Assembly (NCBI GenBank): GCA_019454045.1
Contig: SKCR01032778.1
Span: 62,001 to 126,000, forward strand
Reading direction: 5' to 3'
Length of the DNA: 64,000 nucleotides
Source: Zanthoxylum bungeanum
Taxonomy: Eukaryota; Streptophyta; Magnoliopsida; Sapindales; Rutaceae
Part shown: positions 32,925 to 43,424 of the stretch, in pieces
Layout of the letters: the number at the start of each line of letters is the position of its first letter
Position numbering within the stretch: position 1 is the stretch's first letter
The notes under the pieces: generated by a model
Told to the model about the DNA's origin: nothing
Database searches by the model: none
The model's input: the letters and a program-made list of their open reading frames with translations, nothing else
Position numbers and translations under genes: made by a program

Positions 32925-34812
32925 GGTCGTGGGAAAAAAGTGCCTCGACGATATTACGATATTTCTTGTTAACTCCCAGACTGCAGAGGTTGTTCATGTC
33001 ACGACACACCGCGTCTGACATGAGGTGGCATCACGAAAAGACGGTCGGTGCTGAGGGCATACTTAGACATCATGCGGATGGAACCGAATGGAAGGATTTC
33101 GATGATATGTATTCCGTTTCACTAAGGATCCTCGTAATGTTAGGTTAGGCCTTGCCTCTGATGGTTTTAACTCGTTTGGGAATATGTACAATTCTTATAG
33201 CATGTGGCATGTAATTATTATACCATACAATTTACCTCAATGGAAATGTATGAAGTATCCGTTCATATTTATGTCATTGCTTATCCATGGTCCACGTTCC
33301 CCTGGTAAAGATATGAATGTTTACCTGAGACCATTAATCGAAGAATTACAAACATTATAGAATGTCGGTATGCATATCTATGATGCAGCTTCTCAACAGT
33401 ATATTCATATGCATGTAGTATTATTATGGACCGGTAATGACTTTCCTGCTTATGGTTCATTATCTGGATGAAGTACTAAGGGTTACATGGCATGTCCAAT
33501 TTGTGTGAGAGAAACACCTTCGCAGCGGTTACGGAATAAAATATGATACACATGGTACATGCGATTTCTTGGGTTGAGTCATCCTTGGTGGAGAAGCAAA
33601 TTATTCAACGGTCTACTAAAACCTCAGAGTATGCCCAGTGGATTGTCTGTATTTGACATACTTTGCCAACATCAACGTCTCAAAGACGCCACACTGGGGA
33701 AACATCCTAATAATAGAGATAAAAATCGAAAACGTCAACATAAATAGTTGAATTGGATGAGAATGAGTATTTTCTTTGAGTTAAGAGTATTTAGGGATTC
33801 TGAGTTGACGAAATAATTTGGATGTAATGCATATAGGAAAAATATTTGCGAGAGTTTGGTGGGTACACTGTTGAACATTCCGGATAAGACGAAAGAAACT
33901 GAAAATACTATATTGGACCTACAAGATCCGAGAATTCGCAATGAATTGCACTTAAGGGCCACTCTTCAAGGTCTTATAAAGCCACCTGCTAGTTACGTGC
34001 TAACTCAATCAGAGAGAAAATCGTTTTGTGATTGGCTAAAAATGGTGAAATTCCCTGACGATTATGCATTGAATACTAGAATTTGGGTCAGGGATGACAC
34101 TATACTAAGTTAAAAAATCACGACTATCTTGTGCTTCTTAAGATTCTATTTCTCGTTGGCATTTGACATTATCTTCCGTCAAATGTATGTGACACCATAC
34201 TTGATCCATGTGGCTTCTTTAAACAACTGTGTCAAATGACATTAAGCACATCTGTCATTGAAGAACTTGAGCGAGGAATCATGATCATCCTATGCAAGTT
34301 AAAGCGAATATTGTCACTCATTTTTTTTGACGTGATGGTACATCTGGCTGTGGATTTGCCCTCCGAAAATAGAAGGGGAGTTCCTTTTTATTATAGGTGG
34401 ATGTATCCCATTGAAAGTAATATTAAATTGGCAATATTATATTTTTTTATATTTGATTTTATGTTAAAATTATTAATCATGGACATTATGTAATAACTAA
34501 AGGGATTTAGGACGTTACAAATAATATGTGAGAAACAAAGTGCAGCCTAAAGGGTCAATAACAGAGGCAGTCATAATCAGTGAGGTAATAATATTTTGTT
34601 TGATATACCTGTAAAATATTGAAACTCTGTTTAACCATCGGGTAAGAAACTATGATGGAGATGAAATTAATCAGTAAGATATCACAAAGTTCTGTCAAAA
34701 TTACAGACTGTTCGGATCATTAGGTATCAAATTGCTAACACTAGAGGAAGTTCAATGTGTCCATTAGTTTATATTGAGTAATTACGACGAGGTGCAACCG
34801 TACTTAACGTAA
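32925..34812 (+). pseudogene. CACTA transposase remnant (Transposase_21 type)
   Basis: Fragments of an En/Spm-like transposase appear in order on the plus strand. RLQRLFMSRHTASDMRWHHE and LRHHADGTEWKDFDD lie at 32966-33110. The next ~400 bases (to ~33530) read in several frames like the segments for SDGFNSFGNM, PYNLP, and SLSGWSTKG with C-P-x-C. KPQSMPSGLSVFDILCQ is at 33620. LGTLLNIPDKTKETEN and ERKSFCDWLKMVKFPDDYA are at 33856-34075. FFDVMVHLAVDL and YYRWMYPIES are at 34236-34420. YVRNKVQPKGSITEAVIISE and FNHRVRNYDG follow near 34525-34665, and NYDEVQPYL near 34790. Many stops and frameshifts make it non-functional. Confidence 0.88.
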
Positions 34813-34995
34813 TTCTTGTACATGCATAAGTTTATTTTTCTGTTTTACATTTATAAATGTGATAGACAAGTTTCCACAAATTTGTAGGCAACATATTATT
34901 GGTATATTTCTACTAATATTAAATATTATTAAATCATACATGTATATAATAAAGATAACTATAAAAAATTAGAGCCCTAAAAGTTATTGTTATAT
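34813..34995. other. AT-rich gap, expected right end of CACTA not found
   Basis: No motif or inverted CACTA terminus could be identified before R-block-associated sequence resumes. Confidence 0.4.
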
Positions 34996-35178
34996 TTATT
35001 CTAATAGTAATACAATAGATGTACCATGTCATCCGTATAACAATCCAGTAATTCATTATCATGGGTGCTAAAATTTTTAAAAATAACTAAAAATAGTTAT
35101 TAAATCATACATGTTATTTATAAATTTGTTAGTAATATTACATCACTCATACCTCCATTACACCAAAGAATTACTCGG
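34996..35178. mobile_element. MITE family M, second R-block copy
   Basis: Aligned with 26501-26694 and 61341-61535. Shared pieces include GTACCATGTCATCCGTATAAC, AACTAAAAATAGTTATTAAA and ACATCACTCATACC, ending CACCAAAGAATTACTCG. Confidence 0.55.
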
Positions 35179-35540
35179 GACGAGGACACTTCACCACCTC
35201 AAATTGGTTAGTCGACACCATCTCTATAGCAGCACCATCAGCTAGTACATTAGCTAGATAAGTTGGGTGGATATTGGCTACCATTCGATACCCAACTATA
35301 AAGAGGTAAGATATAATTGAGTCTAAATCCTCATTGTAAAAATGATAATAAAAGTTTAATTTTTTTCATAATTTCATTAATTTTTTTTCTAAATATTTTT
35401 TTATTAAAACTATTTTAAAATAATGGAGGAATGGATGAAGATAAATATAATAAATGAACAAATTTATTTTTTTGAATAACGGGGAAACACTTCGTCATCC
35501 ATATTGGAGTCATTAAAATTTGATAAAAGAATATAAGCAT
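35179..35540. repeat. R-block copy 3
   Basis: Repeats the segment with CTTCACCACCTCAAATTGG, TATAGCAGCACCATCAG, and GGCTACCATTCGATACCC followed by AACTATAAAGAGGTAAGA. This is the uninterrupted form of the site occupied by a solo LTR at 23961. It continues to GATAAAAGAATATAAGC. Confidence 0.65.
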
Positions 35541-35552
35541 ATTCTTATATTG

Positions 35553-35689
35553 GCTCCCAATGAGTGTGACTTGGCAAAAGAATTTAAGACTTGGTTGTCA
35601 GGTCCTACATTCGAGGCACTCCGCTTAAGTTCAGGTCAGGTGCTTTGGCGTCGGGATTTTCAATGTTTTCAAATAAAATAAAAATAAAA
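35553..35689 (+). mobile_element. SINE 1 with A-rich tail
   Basis: A 137-bp insert starts GCTCCCAATGAGTGTGACTT and ends AAATAAAATAAAAATAAAAA. Near copies of ATTCTTATATTG flank it (35541-35552 and 35690-35701, one mismatch). GTGACTTGGCA resembles a pol III box A, and GGTCCTACATTCGAGGC about 45 bases on resembles box B. Size, tail and 12-bp TSD fit a plant SINE. R-block copy 1 has the empty site near 25240. Confidence 0.72.
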
Positions 35690-35713
35690 ATTCTTAGATT
35701 GTCCTTATCATTT

Positions 35714-36958
35714 TTGCCAAACCACCCATTTTGGGCCTAAACGGAGCATGTAAAATCTCCGGTTGTCCTAGACTCTTACAAGAAACGAACTCTCTGGATT
35801 CGAACCCAGAACCTTAAGGTGAGATCCTGAACCCTACACTACCAAGCCACATCCCTTAGGGACTGTTAGTTCCATTTTTATTGGCAATGTTCGTAACAAA
35901 ATAAGTTCAATTGAGTTTTAATTTGAAGAACTTTGAGCAATTGGACTGATTTTTGGAAAAGTTGTGCATGAATATCAGACATGCGTTAGTGCTGCATTCA
36001 TTGAAGCGTTCAAACATGTGGCTTTAGTGTCACGTTCGTTGTTGAGTTCGAACGAAACTTGTCAGAATGTTCTCGTGCTTGGTGCGTCGTTTAGTGCGTT
36101 CGAACGAAACATTCTAGAGAGAACGTTCGAGGTGCATTCGAGTATGTGTTCAAACGAAATCTTCCAGCGAGCATGCATTCGAGATGCGTTCGAGTGGCGT
36201 TCGAACGCCCGTGCAGAAATGAGTTATCCTAGTTGCCTTTTTAACCTATTTTTCTATTGGGAAACCTCTCTTTTTGCCCTACCTATATAAAGAACATATA
36301 GCCACCATCCCCAAGGTGTTGAAAACATATTATCTTGAGCCTAAACAAATTCTTAGCTTTTCAACCTACTTGTTCTCACCTTGAAGATTTCCTTGTTTTT
36401 TTGTCTTCTCTATTTTGGTGAGATCGTTCTTTGATTTACCATTAAAAAAAAATTTTCAAACCCAATTTCCTAACCCTTCAGAGTTCTCAAGGAGGAAGAT
36501 TGGTAGTCGGAGTTCCGAACTGCTTGTAAAGTTGATCCGCTCAGAGACTTGAGAGGTTCTAAAGAAACCGTGAGGTACGAGCTCGAGGAGTTTTTCGAGT
36601 TCTTACAGTCTAGAGGTACTAGAGTCGGTTGCCACCATAGATCTTTTACCATCGCCGTAAGTATTTCTCTATTATAGTGGATTTTGGGCTGGTATCGGAG
36701 ATACTCAGAGTGATTTTTTACTCGCACGAGTTTTCACTTCATCACCAAAATTATTATATTGATTTGTGGTGTTGATTTTATTTGCCATTTTATTTTATGT
36801 TATTGATTTAATATTTGACATTATATTATAATTGTGTGGATTTAAGGTTGTTTGTTAGAGATCCATAAAAATAATAATCAGGACTTGCCTTGATTTATTA
36901 TATTAATTCTGCATAGGATCAGAACCTTAGATAAAAATAAATTTTCAGGGACAATTGC
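35714..36958 (-). mobile_element. SINE 2 (tRNA-derived), interrupted by a solo LTR
   Basis: On the minus strand the 5' part reads GGGATGTGGCTTGGTAGTG (box A-like) then GGTTCTGGGTTCGAATCC (box B with the GTTCGAATCC core). This is tRNA-like but with no foldable full cloverleaf. The SINE is 35714-35863 plus the last few bases at 36953-36958, with the solo LTR between. CCTTATCATTT flanks it at 35703-35713 and 36959-36969. R-block copy 1 has the empty site. Confidence 0.72.
35864..36947 (+). mobile_element. Solo LTR (1084 bp), TTCGAA type, with perfect TSD
   Basis: Begins TGTTAGTTCC and ends AATTTTCA, flanked by GGGAC on both sides (35859-35863 and 36948-36952). It is the plus-strand relative of 23961-25073. 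It has the TTCGAA array at about 36000-36210, a TATA-like CTATATAAAGAAC at 36282, and no PBS after it. It sits inside SINE 2. The 108-codon open frame at 35964-36290 is a translation of the array. Confidence 0.92.
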
Positions 36959-37830
36959 CCTTATCATTTGCTCAAACGTAAAATCAAACTTTAGCCCTTT
37001 TTATAATTTGTTTTACCATTTAGATTCATGATATAAAAAAAATAGTGATTTTTTTCATAAATTAATTTTAATTTATAAAAAATCATAGATAATTAATTAG
37101 TATGAGAAAATATTATATTTGTCATTTAATATTAATTTTTTGTATTATTTTTTATCACATGAGAGATAAAATAGAATAAAAACAATACAAGTGCATGCTA
37201 TCTCAAAACCATTTTAATTCATTAGTTTGAAATAATTGCAATCCACTCAGTCTTAAATGAAAATGACTATATGCTCGTTTAGCACGTGTTATTCTCCTTT
37301 CATATCCAACTTTGTCTTTTTAGTACACAAGAGGAAAGACCAGAAGAAGAAAACAGTCAATGCCGGCTCCACATATTAATCAAATAAAATAATGCCAATC
37401 AAGAAATTTTTTTTTTTTTTTTTTTATTAATATCATTGAATAGTAGTGAGATGCTGCAATCTGTACGGACACCAATTGGTTTTTTATGTCATTCACTGAT
37501 CAACTCAAAATGTCTATGAAGTCCATTTGTAATTAAGGGACTGTGTATTTGGCAATGAAACAATTTTGGAAAAATGTTTTTCTTATTGCAATATTTATGG
37601 AAATTTTGATCAGTATAAATTATTTTTCGATCAATAAAAAAATTAAGTCATTTTTCAAAAAAATGACTTATAGAATTCAAAACTATTTTAATTCATTAAA
37701 TTTGAAACAACTGTTTTTTAGCATGAAACCAATAACATAAAAGATAAGATGAGAAGCATAAAACAGTCACCACACAAGAAATTGTGAAATTACCAATCAA
37801 ATAGTACCCACGAAATTACCAATAGACATT
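36959..37830. repeat. R-block copy 3 continued and copy 4
   Basis: 36959-37100 resumes the R-block after the insertions (CATTTGCTCAAACGTAAAAT). 37185-37540 repeats the 25390-25640 block, and 37540-37830 continues with GTGTATTTGGCAATGAAACA and TAGCATGAAACCAATAACAT. No coding signal. Confidence 0.6.
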
Positions 37831-39560
37831 TATGGTGTGTTTAGTTGGGCGTCTACCGTCGGACGAAATGTGTTATTTATCACTTTTAACATATATTATT
37901 CAATCAAAATTATTAAATAAAATTATACAAATTATAAATTGAATACAAATACAAGAGTTAGAAAAACCTGAAAAATATTATGTAGAAGATGAGGAACTTA
38001 AATTAAGTCGAGAAAAATCTATGTCCTTAAAAACTTATTAGCCCCACCTCGATGCACTAATTAAGAATTTTTTGTGGCTAACGTTCTCACATGATACTTC
38101 GTTGTTTCTTGTAAAAAGGGCACTTATTTCTTCAAGAATTTGAACTATGAATAATTGTGGAAATTCTCTTTTATATGTGAAAACATTAGACTCTCTAATG
38201 TGCCTAAGGATAAGTGAAGAAGATGATGAATGTGAATTTTAGGATGATTGCAAATGAAGAACTCAATGACCCTTTTTATCGACATGAAGAGTTGCCTTTG
38301 TAAAGGTACTATTATGTCAAAACATATGTTCCTTTAGGTGTTATGACCCTCCAATGAAATCTTTCAATCCTAAGGGTTATGTCATTTCTCATTAAGAAAT
38401 GTATCATTTCCAAGGAACCCTTTAAACTCAAAAGTTAAATCTTTTCATTCCCTATATATACACTTTATATATTTAAAAAAAATTCTTACATCTACCAAGT
38501 CACTAAACACATACGTGTGGAAATGAAATAGTGAATAATGTGTGGAAATGAAATAATGAAATAGTGAGAGAAAGCTTCTTTTCTCTTTATAATGAAATAA
38601 TGTGTGTGGGTTGAATTGGCTATTTCCGGAGATCTCTTCTAACTTGATACTTGTGGAAATGATACACATACGTAACTTACTATTAATGATTTTATGCACG
38701 TCCGAAAGCAATCCCAAATACCCTCAAATGTTGCAAGCCTTTATAGAAACAAAATATTGTTTCTGCAGCAAAACAATACTTTGGATTTTATATACAAAGA
38801 AAGAAAAACTTTCTTTATTTTTGTAGAAGATTGTGAGAGGATGTTTTCTCTGTATTCCTCAATATATATTTATGTATGATTCATGGCTTAATAAATGCGC
38901 CTTTTCATTTGGGTGTGACCTTTAATAGTATCATTTCTATTCATGTCTTTTGATTCAAGTTTTGAATTTATTCAATGATTCAAAGTGAAACATTGTTAAT
39001 TCAAATAAAAACCACAAAAGAAGAGTGTAATTTTTCGTCATTTAAATAGGAAAAGGTATTCTCTAGAAGGCACCACTTGAAACATGTCAGGTTCAAGCTT
39101 AAGAAAGTGTTGGATTAATTCGAGGAATCCACATCCTCCAATACTCACTAATTGCAACTGTTTTCATATCTTCATCATTAACATGAAAGACTTAAATACA
39201 ACTGGAAATAATAATAACCGACCCCACGACGCTGATATTTAGCTAACAACCCAACTTGAAGACCTATTCTTAAGCCTAAATACTTGGCTGATGCCCACGT
39301 ACAATTAGTAGACTCAATTACTTAAACTAATTCAACTGGACTCTGACTCAACCCAATTAAATAATAAACAACCAACAATTTAAATAATAAGCATAATAAG
39401 CATTAGACAACTGGGCCTTATGTGCACATGACAAAACATATATTATTCCCTAAAAGAAAGTTTTCTGAACATGACTGGCTTGTTAGATGCTCAAATTCTA
39501 CTTGTCAACTTCAAACAAAGCACATCAAAATAATTGTGAGAGGATGCTCAAACTCTATCT
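37831..39560. other. Unassigned sequence
   Basis: No element or gene recognised. It starts like a MITE edge (GGTGTGTTTAGTTGGGCG at 37832), but no second end was found. Part at 38420-38880 carries GTGTGGAAATGAAATA twice (38515-38555). Open frames at 38445-38879 overlap on both strands and show no family pattern. Confidence 0.4.
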
Positions 39561-39676
39561 TTAGCATGAAACCAATACATAAAAAAATAAGGTGAGAAAC
39601 ATAAAACCGTCAGGCGTCAGCACTAAAGAAATTGTGAAATTACCAATCAAGTAGGATATATATATGAAATTACCAA
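39560..39676. repeat. R-block fragment
   Basis: TAGCATGAAACCAATACATA to GAAATTACCAATTGA, aligned with 22337-22430 and 37718-37825. The copia element starts here. Confidence 0.6.
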
Positions 39677-40233
39677 TTGATATTAAGTATCTTTTGGTGA
39701 TTAAGTTAAAAAGACATCGAAAGATGTATATATAAAAATATTAAATATAAATTATTTATGTGGTGGGTCCCATATATAAAAAAAAAATTAAAATTCACTA
39801 TTTACATGGTAAATCTCATGTTTATAAATAGAGATTTCATTTCATTATTGTCTCCATTTCATTCTCAACCAAATCCTATGTATTCTAATAGAGAAAAATA
39901 TTATTCATTCTTAAGAGTTTGTGAGAGAGTTGTAATTCTCTTATTCTAAGAGAGTGTGAGATTGTTCACTCCTTGTATTTAGAGGAAAGTTGTAAAATTC
40001 TTTCCAGTATAGTGAAATCCTTCTAGATTTTCCTGTGGATGTTTCCCTCACATCGAGGATTTTACCACGTTAAATTTGTGTCTCATTATTTTATTTTATT
40101 GTTAATATTTATGGTAGATTATGCCTCCTAATTATTATGGTATTGTTATATGGTAGGAAACACTTCCTGAACGAACAATTATTCTCAATTTCACTTTACT
40201 TGCCTGCTAGCTCCAGCCCATAATCCACTAACA
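39677..40233 (+). mobile_element. 5' LTR of copia element E
   Basis: Ends CCACTAACA at 40233, just before a PBS. A TATA-like GTTTATAAATAGAG lies at 39820 and AGTTTGTGAGAGAG-rich sequence follows. The left edge is not certain. No 3' LTR exists in the window, so the element is truncated. Confidence 0.65.
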
Positions 40234-40234
40234 A

Positions 40235-40245
40235 TGGTATCAACG
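40235..40245 (+). other. Primer binding site of copia E
   Basis: TGGTATCAACG, matching the first eight bases of the usual initiator tRNA-Met site, directly after the LTR end. Confidence 0.7.
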
Positions 40246-40416
40246 TTTCAGATTTAAAGTTATTGTTCATGGAGATTGTTCGTATATACGATATAATATT
40301 ATTCATGTATATGGCACTATTCACGTATATGGCACTATTCAAGTATTGTATAAGGTCATATTCACGGTGAAATAGTAAAAGCCGGTTCAAGTGAGAAGCT
40401 AATCGTTATCAGAAAC

Positions 40417-41165
40417 ATGGCAGGAAAATTCGAAATTGAGAAGTTTAACGGGAGTAATTTTTCCCTATAGAAACTTAAAATAAAAGCAATCTTGAGAAAA
40501 TACAGTTGCTTAGTGGCAATTGGAGAGAGACCGGATGGAATGACTGATGAAAAATGAAAGGATATTGATGAAAATGTTATGGGAAACTTGTATCTAGCCT
40601 TAGCAGATTCTGTTTTATCCGGCGTTGCAGAGAAGATGACGGCAAATGAGATTTGGAATGCACTTACCAAATTGTACGAGGTCAAGTCACTACATAACAA
40701 AATCTTCTTGAAGATGAGACTTTACACTATTCGAATAAGTGAGTCTACAACCATGACGGATCACATCAATAATTTGAATACTCTATTTTCTCAACTCACC
40801 GTGTTGAATTATAGTATATCTACAAATGAACGTGCGAAGATTATACTTTAAATTCTACATGATTCGTATGATCAACTTATCATCAATATGACAAGTAATG
40901 TTGTCACTTGTAATCTAGTCTTTGACGATGTTGCAGCTGCTTCTCTGGAAGATGAGTGTAGGTGAAAAAATAAGGAAAATATATCACCTGGTTCACAACA
41001 AGTAGAAGCATTATCGATGAAAAAAGGGAGATCAACGGAACATGACTCAATTAGGAGTCAAAACCATGGTAGATTGAAACCAAAAAGTAAGAAGAATGTC
41101 AGCTACAATTATGGCAAGAAATGGCACGTCAAGAAAAATTATCAGAATATGAAGAAAGATGCATA
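40417..41165 (+). pseudogene. Copia E gag remnant
   Basis: The ATG at 40417 begins MAGKFEIEKFNGSNF, the start of a copia gag (retrotran_gag_2/UBN2 type). An amber codon stands where a tryptophan is usual (about 40469), and a TGA stands at a second tryptophan (about 40555). An open section (40579-40851) reads GNLYLALADSVLSGVAEKMT, EIWNALTKLYEVKSLHNKIF and MTDHINNLNTLFSQL. It stops at TAA where the family usually has a glutamine codon. Near 41100 the zinc knuckle reads YNYGKKWHVKKNY: all three cysteines have become tyrosine. It is therefore dead and unable to bind zinc. Confidence 0.9.
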
Positions 41166-41279
41166 AAAAGCTCATGTTGCAACAAAATCTCAAGGATGTG
41201 TTCCAAGTAATTCTGAAAAATGTGGCGTGTTACAGTGAAGTAGTAATAATGTCCAATAATAGCAAAAAATAGCTAAGTG

Positions 41280-41640
41280 GTGCATGGTTGGTTGATTTTG
41301 CAGCAACATGACACATGACCTCTAGGAGAGAATGGTTCTGTCATTACGAACCTGTCTCTGGAGGATCAATTTTTCTAGGCAATGATCATGCCTTGAAGAA
41401 TATTGGGATTGAAGCCATCAAAATAAAGATGTATGATAGTACTATCTGCACTGTACAAGATGTTCAATATGCTGTGGAAATGAAGAAAAATCTTTTGTCA
41501 GTTGGACACTTAGATGACCTCACATACAAGACCATTGTTGAAAACGTGATGGTAAAATGAGCACTTACAGTCTTGAAAGTTGAAAAAATATCAGCAAACT
41601 TGTATATGCTCTTGGGAGACTCGATTCATGAAGCAACTGC
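41280..41640 (+). pseudogene. Copia E protease remnant
   Basis: Contains MTSRREWFCHYEPVSGG, then FLGNDHALKNIGIEAIKIKM and MKKNLLSVGHLDDLTYK (41315-41560), the region around and after the aspartic protease of Tnt1-like copia. The catalytic motif, usually D-S/T-G-A, reads DFAAT followed by a stop just upstream (near 41300). Confidence 0.85.
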
Positions 41641-41689
41641 ATTGGTGACATCACTAGATTCTGGATAGGAAGCTTCTATATTGTGACAT

Positions 41690-42466
41690 CAGAAACTATG
41701 CCATATTTTAGAACCGAGAATGAAGATTCTCGTCAATCAAAAGTTGCTCCAAATCTTGAAAGCGGTTAGTCTACCGTTTTATGATCATTGTGTTATAAGT
41801 AAGCAAAACAGATTAAAATTCAGTAAGTCAAGTGCTCAGAGTAAAATCACTTTAGAATTGATTCACTCTGATATTTGGGACGCACCGGTTCAATCTCTGG
41901 GGAATGCAAAATATTTTGTATTATTTGGTGATGATTTTTCTATAAGATGCTGGGTGTACCTGATAAAAAATAAGTCATATGTGAAGTCACCTTTCAAAAA
42001 CCTTAAAGGACAAATTGAAGTAAAAATTGGAAGGAGAATCAAGTGTTTAAGGACAAATAATGGAGGAGAATATTGCAGCAAATTTTTTGATATATATTGT
42101 CAATAAGAAGACATCAAAAGGCAAAGTACTACATCATACAATCCTCAACAAAATGGTGTGACATAAATGATGAATATAACATTGCTGGAAAGAGTAAGAG
42201 TTATGCTCAGAACAGTTAGTCTACCAAAGTGCTTTTGGGCAGAAGCAGATCATACAACATGCTTACAACATGCTTTATTGTAAATAGATCTCCAGCAACA
42301 GTAAATGATTTGAAGACACCGATAAAGATGTGGAGCGGAAAGCCAGTTAATTACTCATCTCTTCACGTTTTTTATTGTCTTGTATATGTGATGTACAACA
42401 CTCAACAAAGAACAAAACTAGATCTGAAATCTAGAAAAATATATTTTCTTGGGTTATGGCATATAA
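41690..42466 (+). pseudogene. Copia E integrase remnant, truncated
   Basis: Reads FYDHCVISKQNRLKFSKSSA, then LELIHSDIWDAPVQSLGNAK, FVLFGDDFSIRCWVYLIKNK, and IKCLRTNNGGEY (41720-42106). This is the GAG-pre-integrase zinc region and rve core. The second catalytic aspartate of the usual R-T-D-N-G-G-E-Y is asparagine here. After a frameshift the series continues with NGVT, ERVRVMLRT and CFWAE-type sequence (near 42150-42245), then ATVNDLKTPIKMWSGKPVNY and SSLHVFYCLVYVMYN (to 42470). The gene then runs into (TA)n, and RT and RNase H are missing. Confidence 0.88.
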
Positions 42467-42485
42467 ATATATATATATAATATAT

Positions 42486-42517
<32 letters not shown>

Positions 42518-42536
42518 ATATATATATATATATATG
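42466..42536. repeat. (TA)n microsatellite
   Basis: About 70 bases of TATA-type repeats with AATA interruptions. It marks the junction where copia E is truncated and an unrelated LTR fragment begins. Confidence 0.9.
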
Positions 42537-43005
42537 TATTTTCTTTACTTTAAATAACAAAATACATATATTAATTACATGTGTCAAAAAATCATATATG
42601 ACATTTAATTAATGTGTATTTAATAAAATCATGTACTAAATATAAATACACATTAATTATGAAATGAATGAAATGCTCATTTGCATGTATTTATTCTTTT
42701 AACCGTTAAACGATTTATAAATTATCAATATTATTCATAATTGTTACCCTAGTGCATTACATGTATATTTCATTATGTGAGGCTCTCTAAGTTGGGGTAT
42801 GATCCACTTGTAAATTATGACGATCACAGATAAACTTGTTGAACTATACAGGTCGATATCATTATATACATATAATTCTTCTGTCACAAGTATCTGAATT
42901 AAACCAGATACATAGATATAATCATCAAATCTCCTAAGATATAATCATATCGACGTATAAATTATCGATATCTAAATAACACTCATAACTCGCTTCTATA
43001 ATGTA
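42536..43005. mobile_element. LTR fragment of the 11050-13590 family
   Basis: Closely follows 12300-12840 in the same orientation: ACAAAATACATATATTAATT, ATGTGTCAAAA, TAAATATAAATACACA, GTGAGGCTCTCTAAGTT, GATCACAGATAA, ATCTAAATAACACTCA. Both ends are cut off, at the (TA)n on the left and at an R-block (GTGCATGCTATCTC) on the right. Confidence 0.75.
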
Positions 43006-43424
43006 AAAGTGCATGCTATCTCCATTCATTCGCAAAACCATTTTAATTCATTAGTTTGAAATAATTGCAATCCACTCATAGACTTCAATGAAAATGACTA
43101 TATGCTCGTTTAGCACGTGTTTTTCTTCTTTCACATCCTACTTTGCCTTTTGAGTACACGAGAAAAGACGAGAAAAGACGACAGTCACTGCCGGCTCCAC
43201 AAATTAATCAAAGAAAATAATGCCAATCAAGATTTTTTATTTTTTATTTTTTATTTTTTATTTTTTATTTTTTTAAATATAATTGTATGGTAGTAAGATG
43301 TTGCAATCTGTACGGACACCAATTGGTTTTTAATATTATTCACGGATCAACTCAAAATGTATATAAAATTCATTTGTAATGTGTATTTGGCAATTAAACA
43401 ATTTTTGAAAAACATTTTGTGGCA
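43006..43424. repeat. R-block fragment, copy 5
   Basis: Aligned with 37190-37600: GTGCATGCTATCTC, TGAAAATGACTATATGCTCG, CACTGCCGGCTCCAC, GTGTATTTGGCAAT. An (ATTTTTT)n tract lies at 43232-43275. The copy resumes at about 44716-44900 after the next insert. Confidence 0.65.

Larger units (their letters stand above)
26991..34812 (+). mobile_element. CACTA transposon, right end missing, split by element B
   Basis: The left terminus reads CACTATAAGAAAAAC at 26991, a standard CACTA terminal sequence, preceded by AAT as the possible 3-bp TSD. Subterminal motifs TTTAGCGTCGAAA/TTCGACGCTAAA in both orientations occur at about 27016-27100 and again at 32790-32890 on the other side of element B. A transposase pseudogene follows. 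I found no inverted CACTA end after it, so the right end is deleted or too diverged. Confidence 0.78.

Noticed and set aside
35714..35863. Possible tRNA gene (GTTCGAATCC box)
   Set aside because: Box A and box B are present, but I could not fold acceptor and anticodon stems; the TSD and tail position fit a tRNA-derived SINE.
35964..36290. 108-codon open frame in a solo LTR
   Set aside because: It translates the TTCGAA palindrome array and is not matched by the related LTR at 23961.
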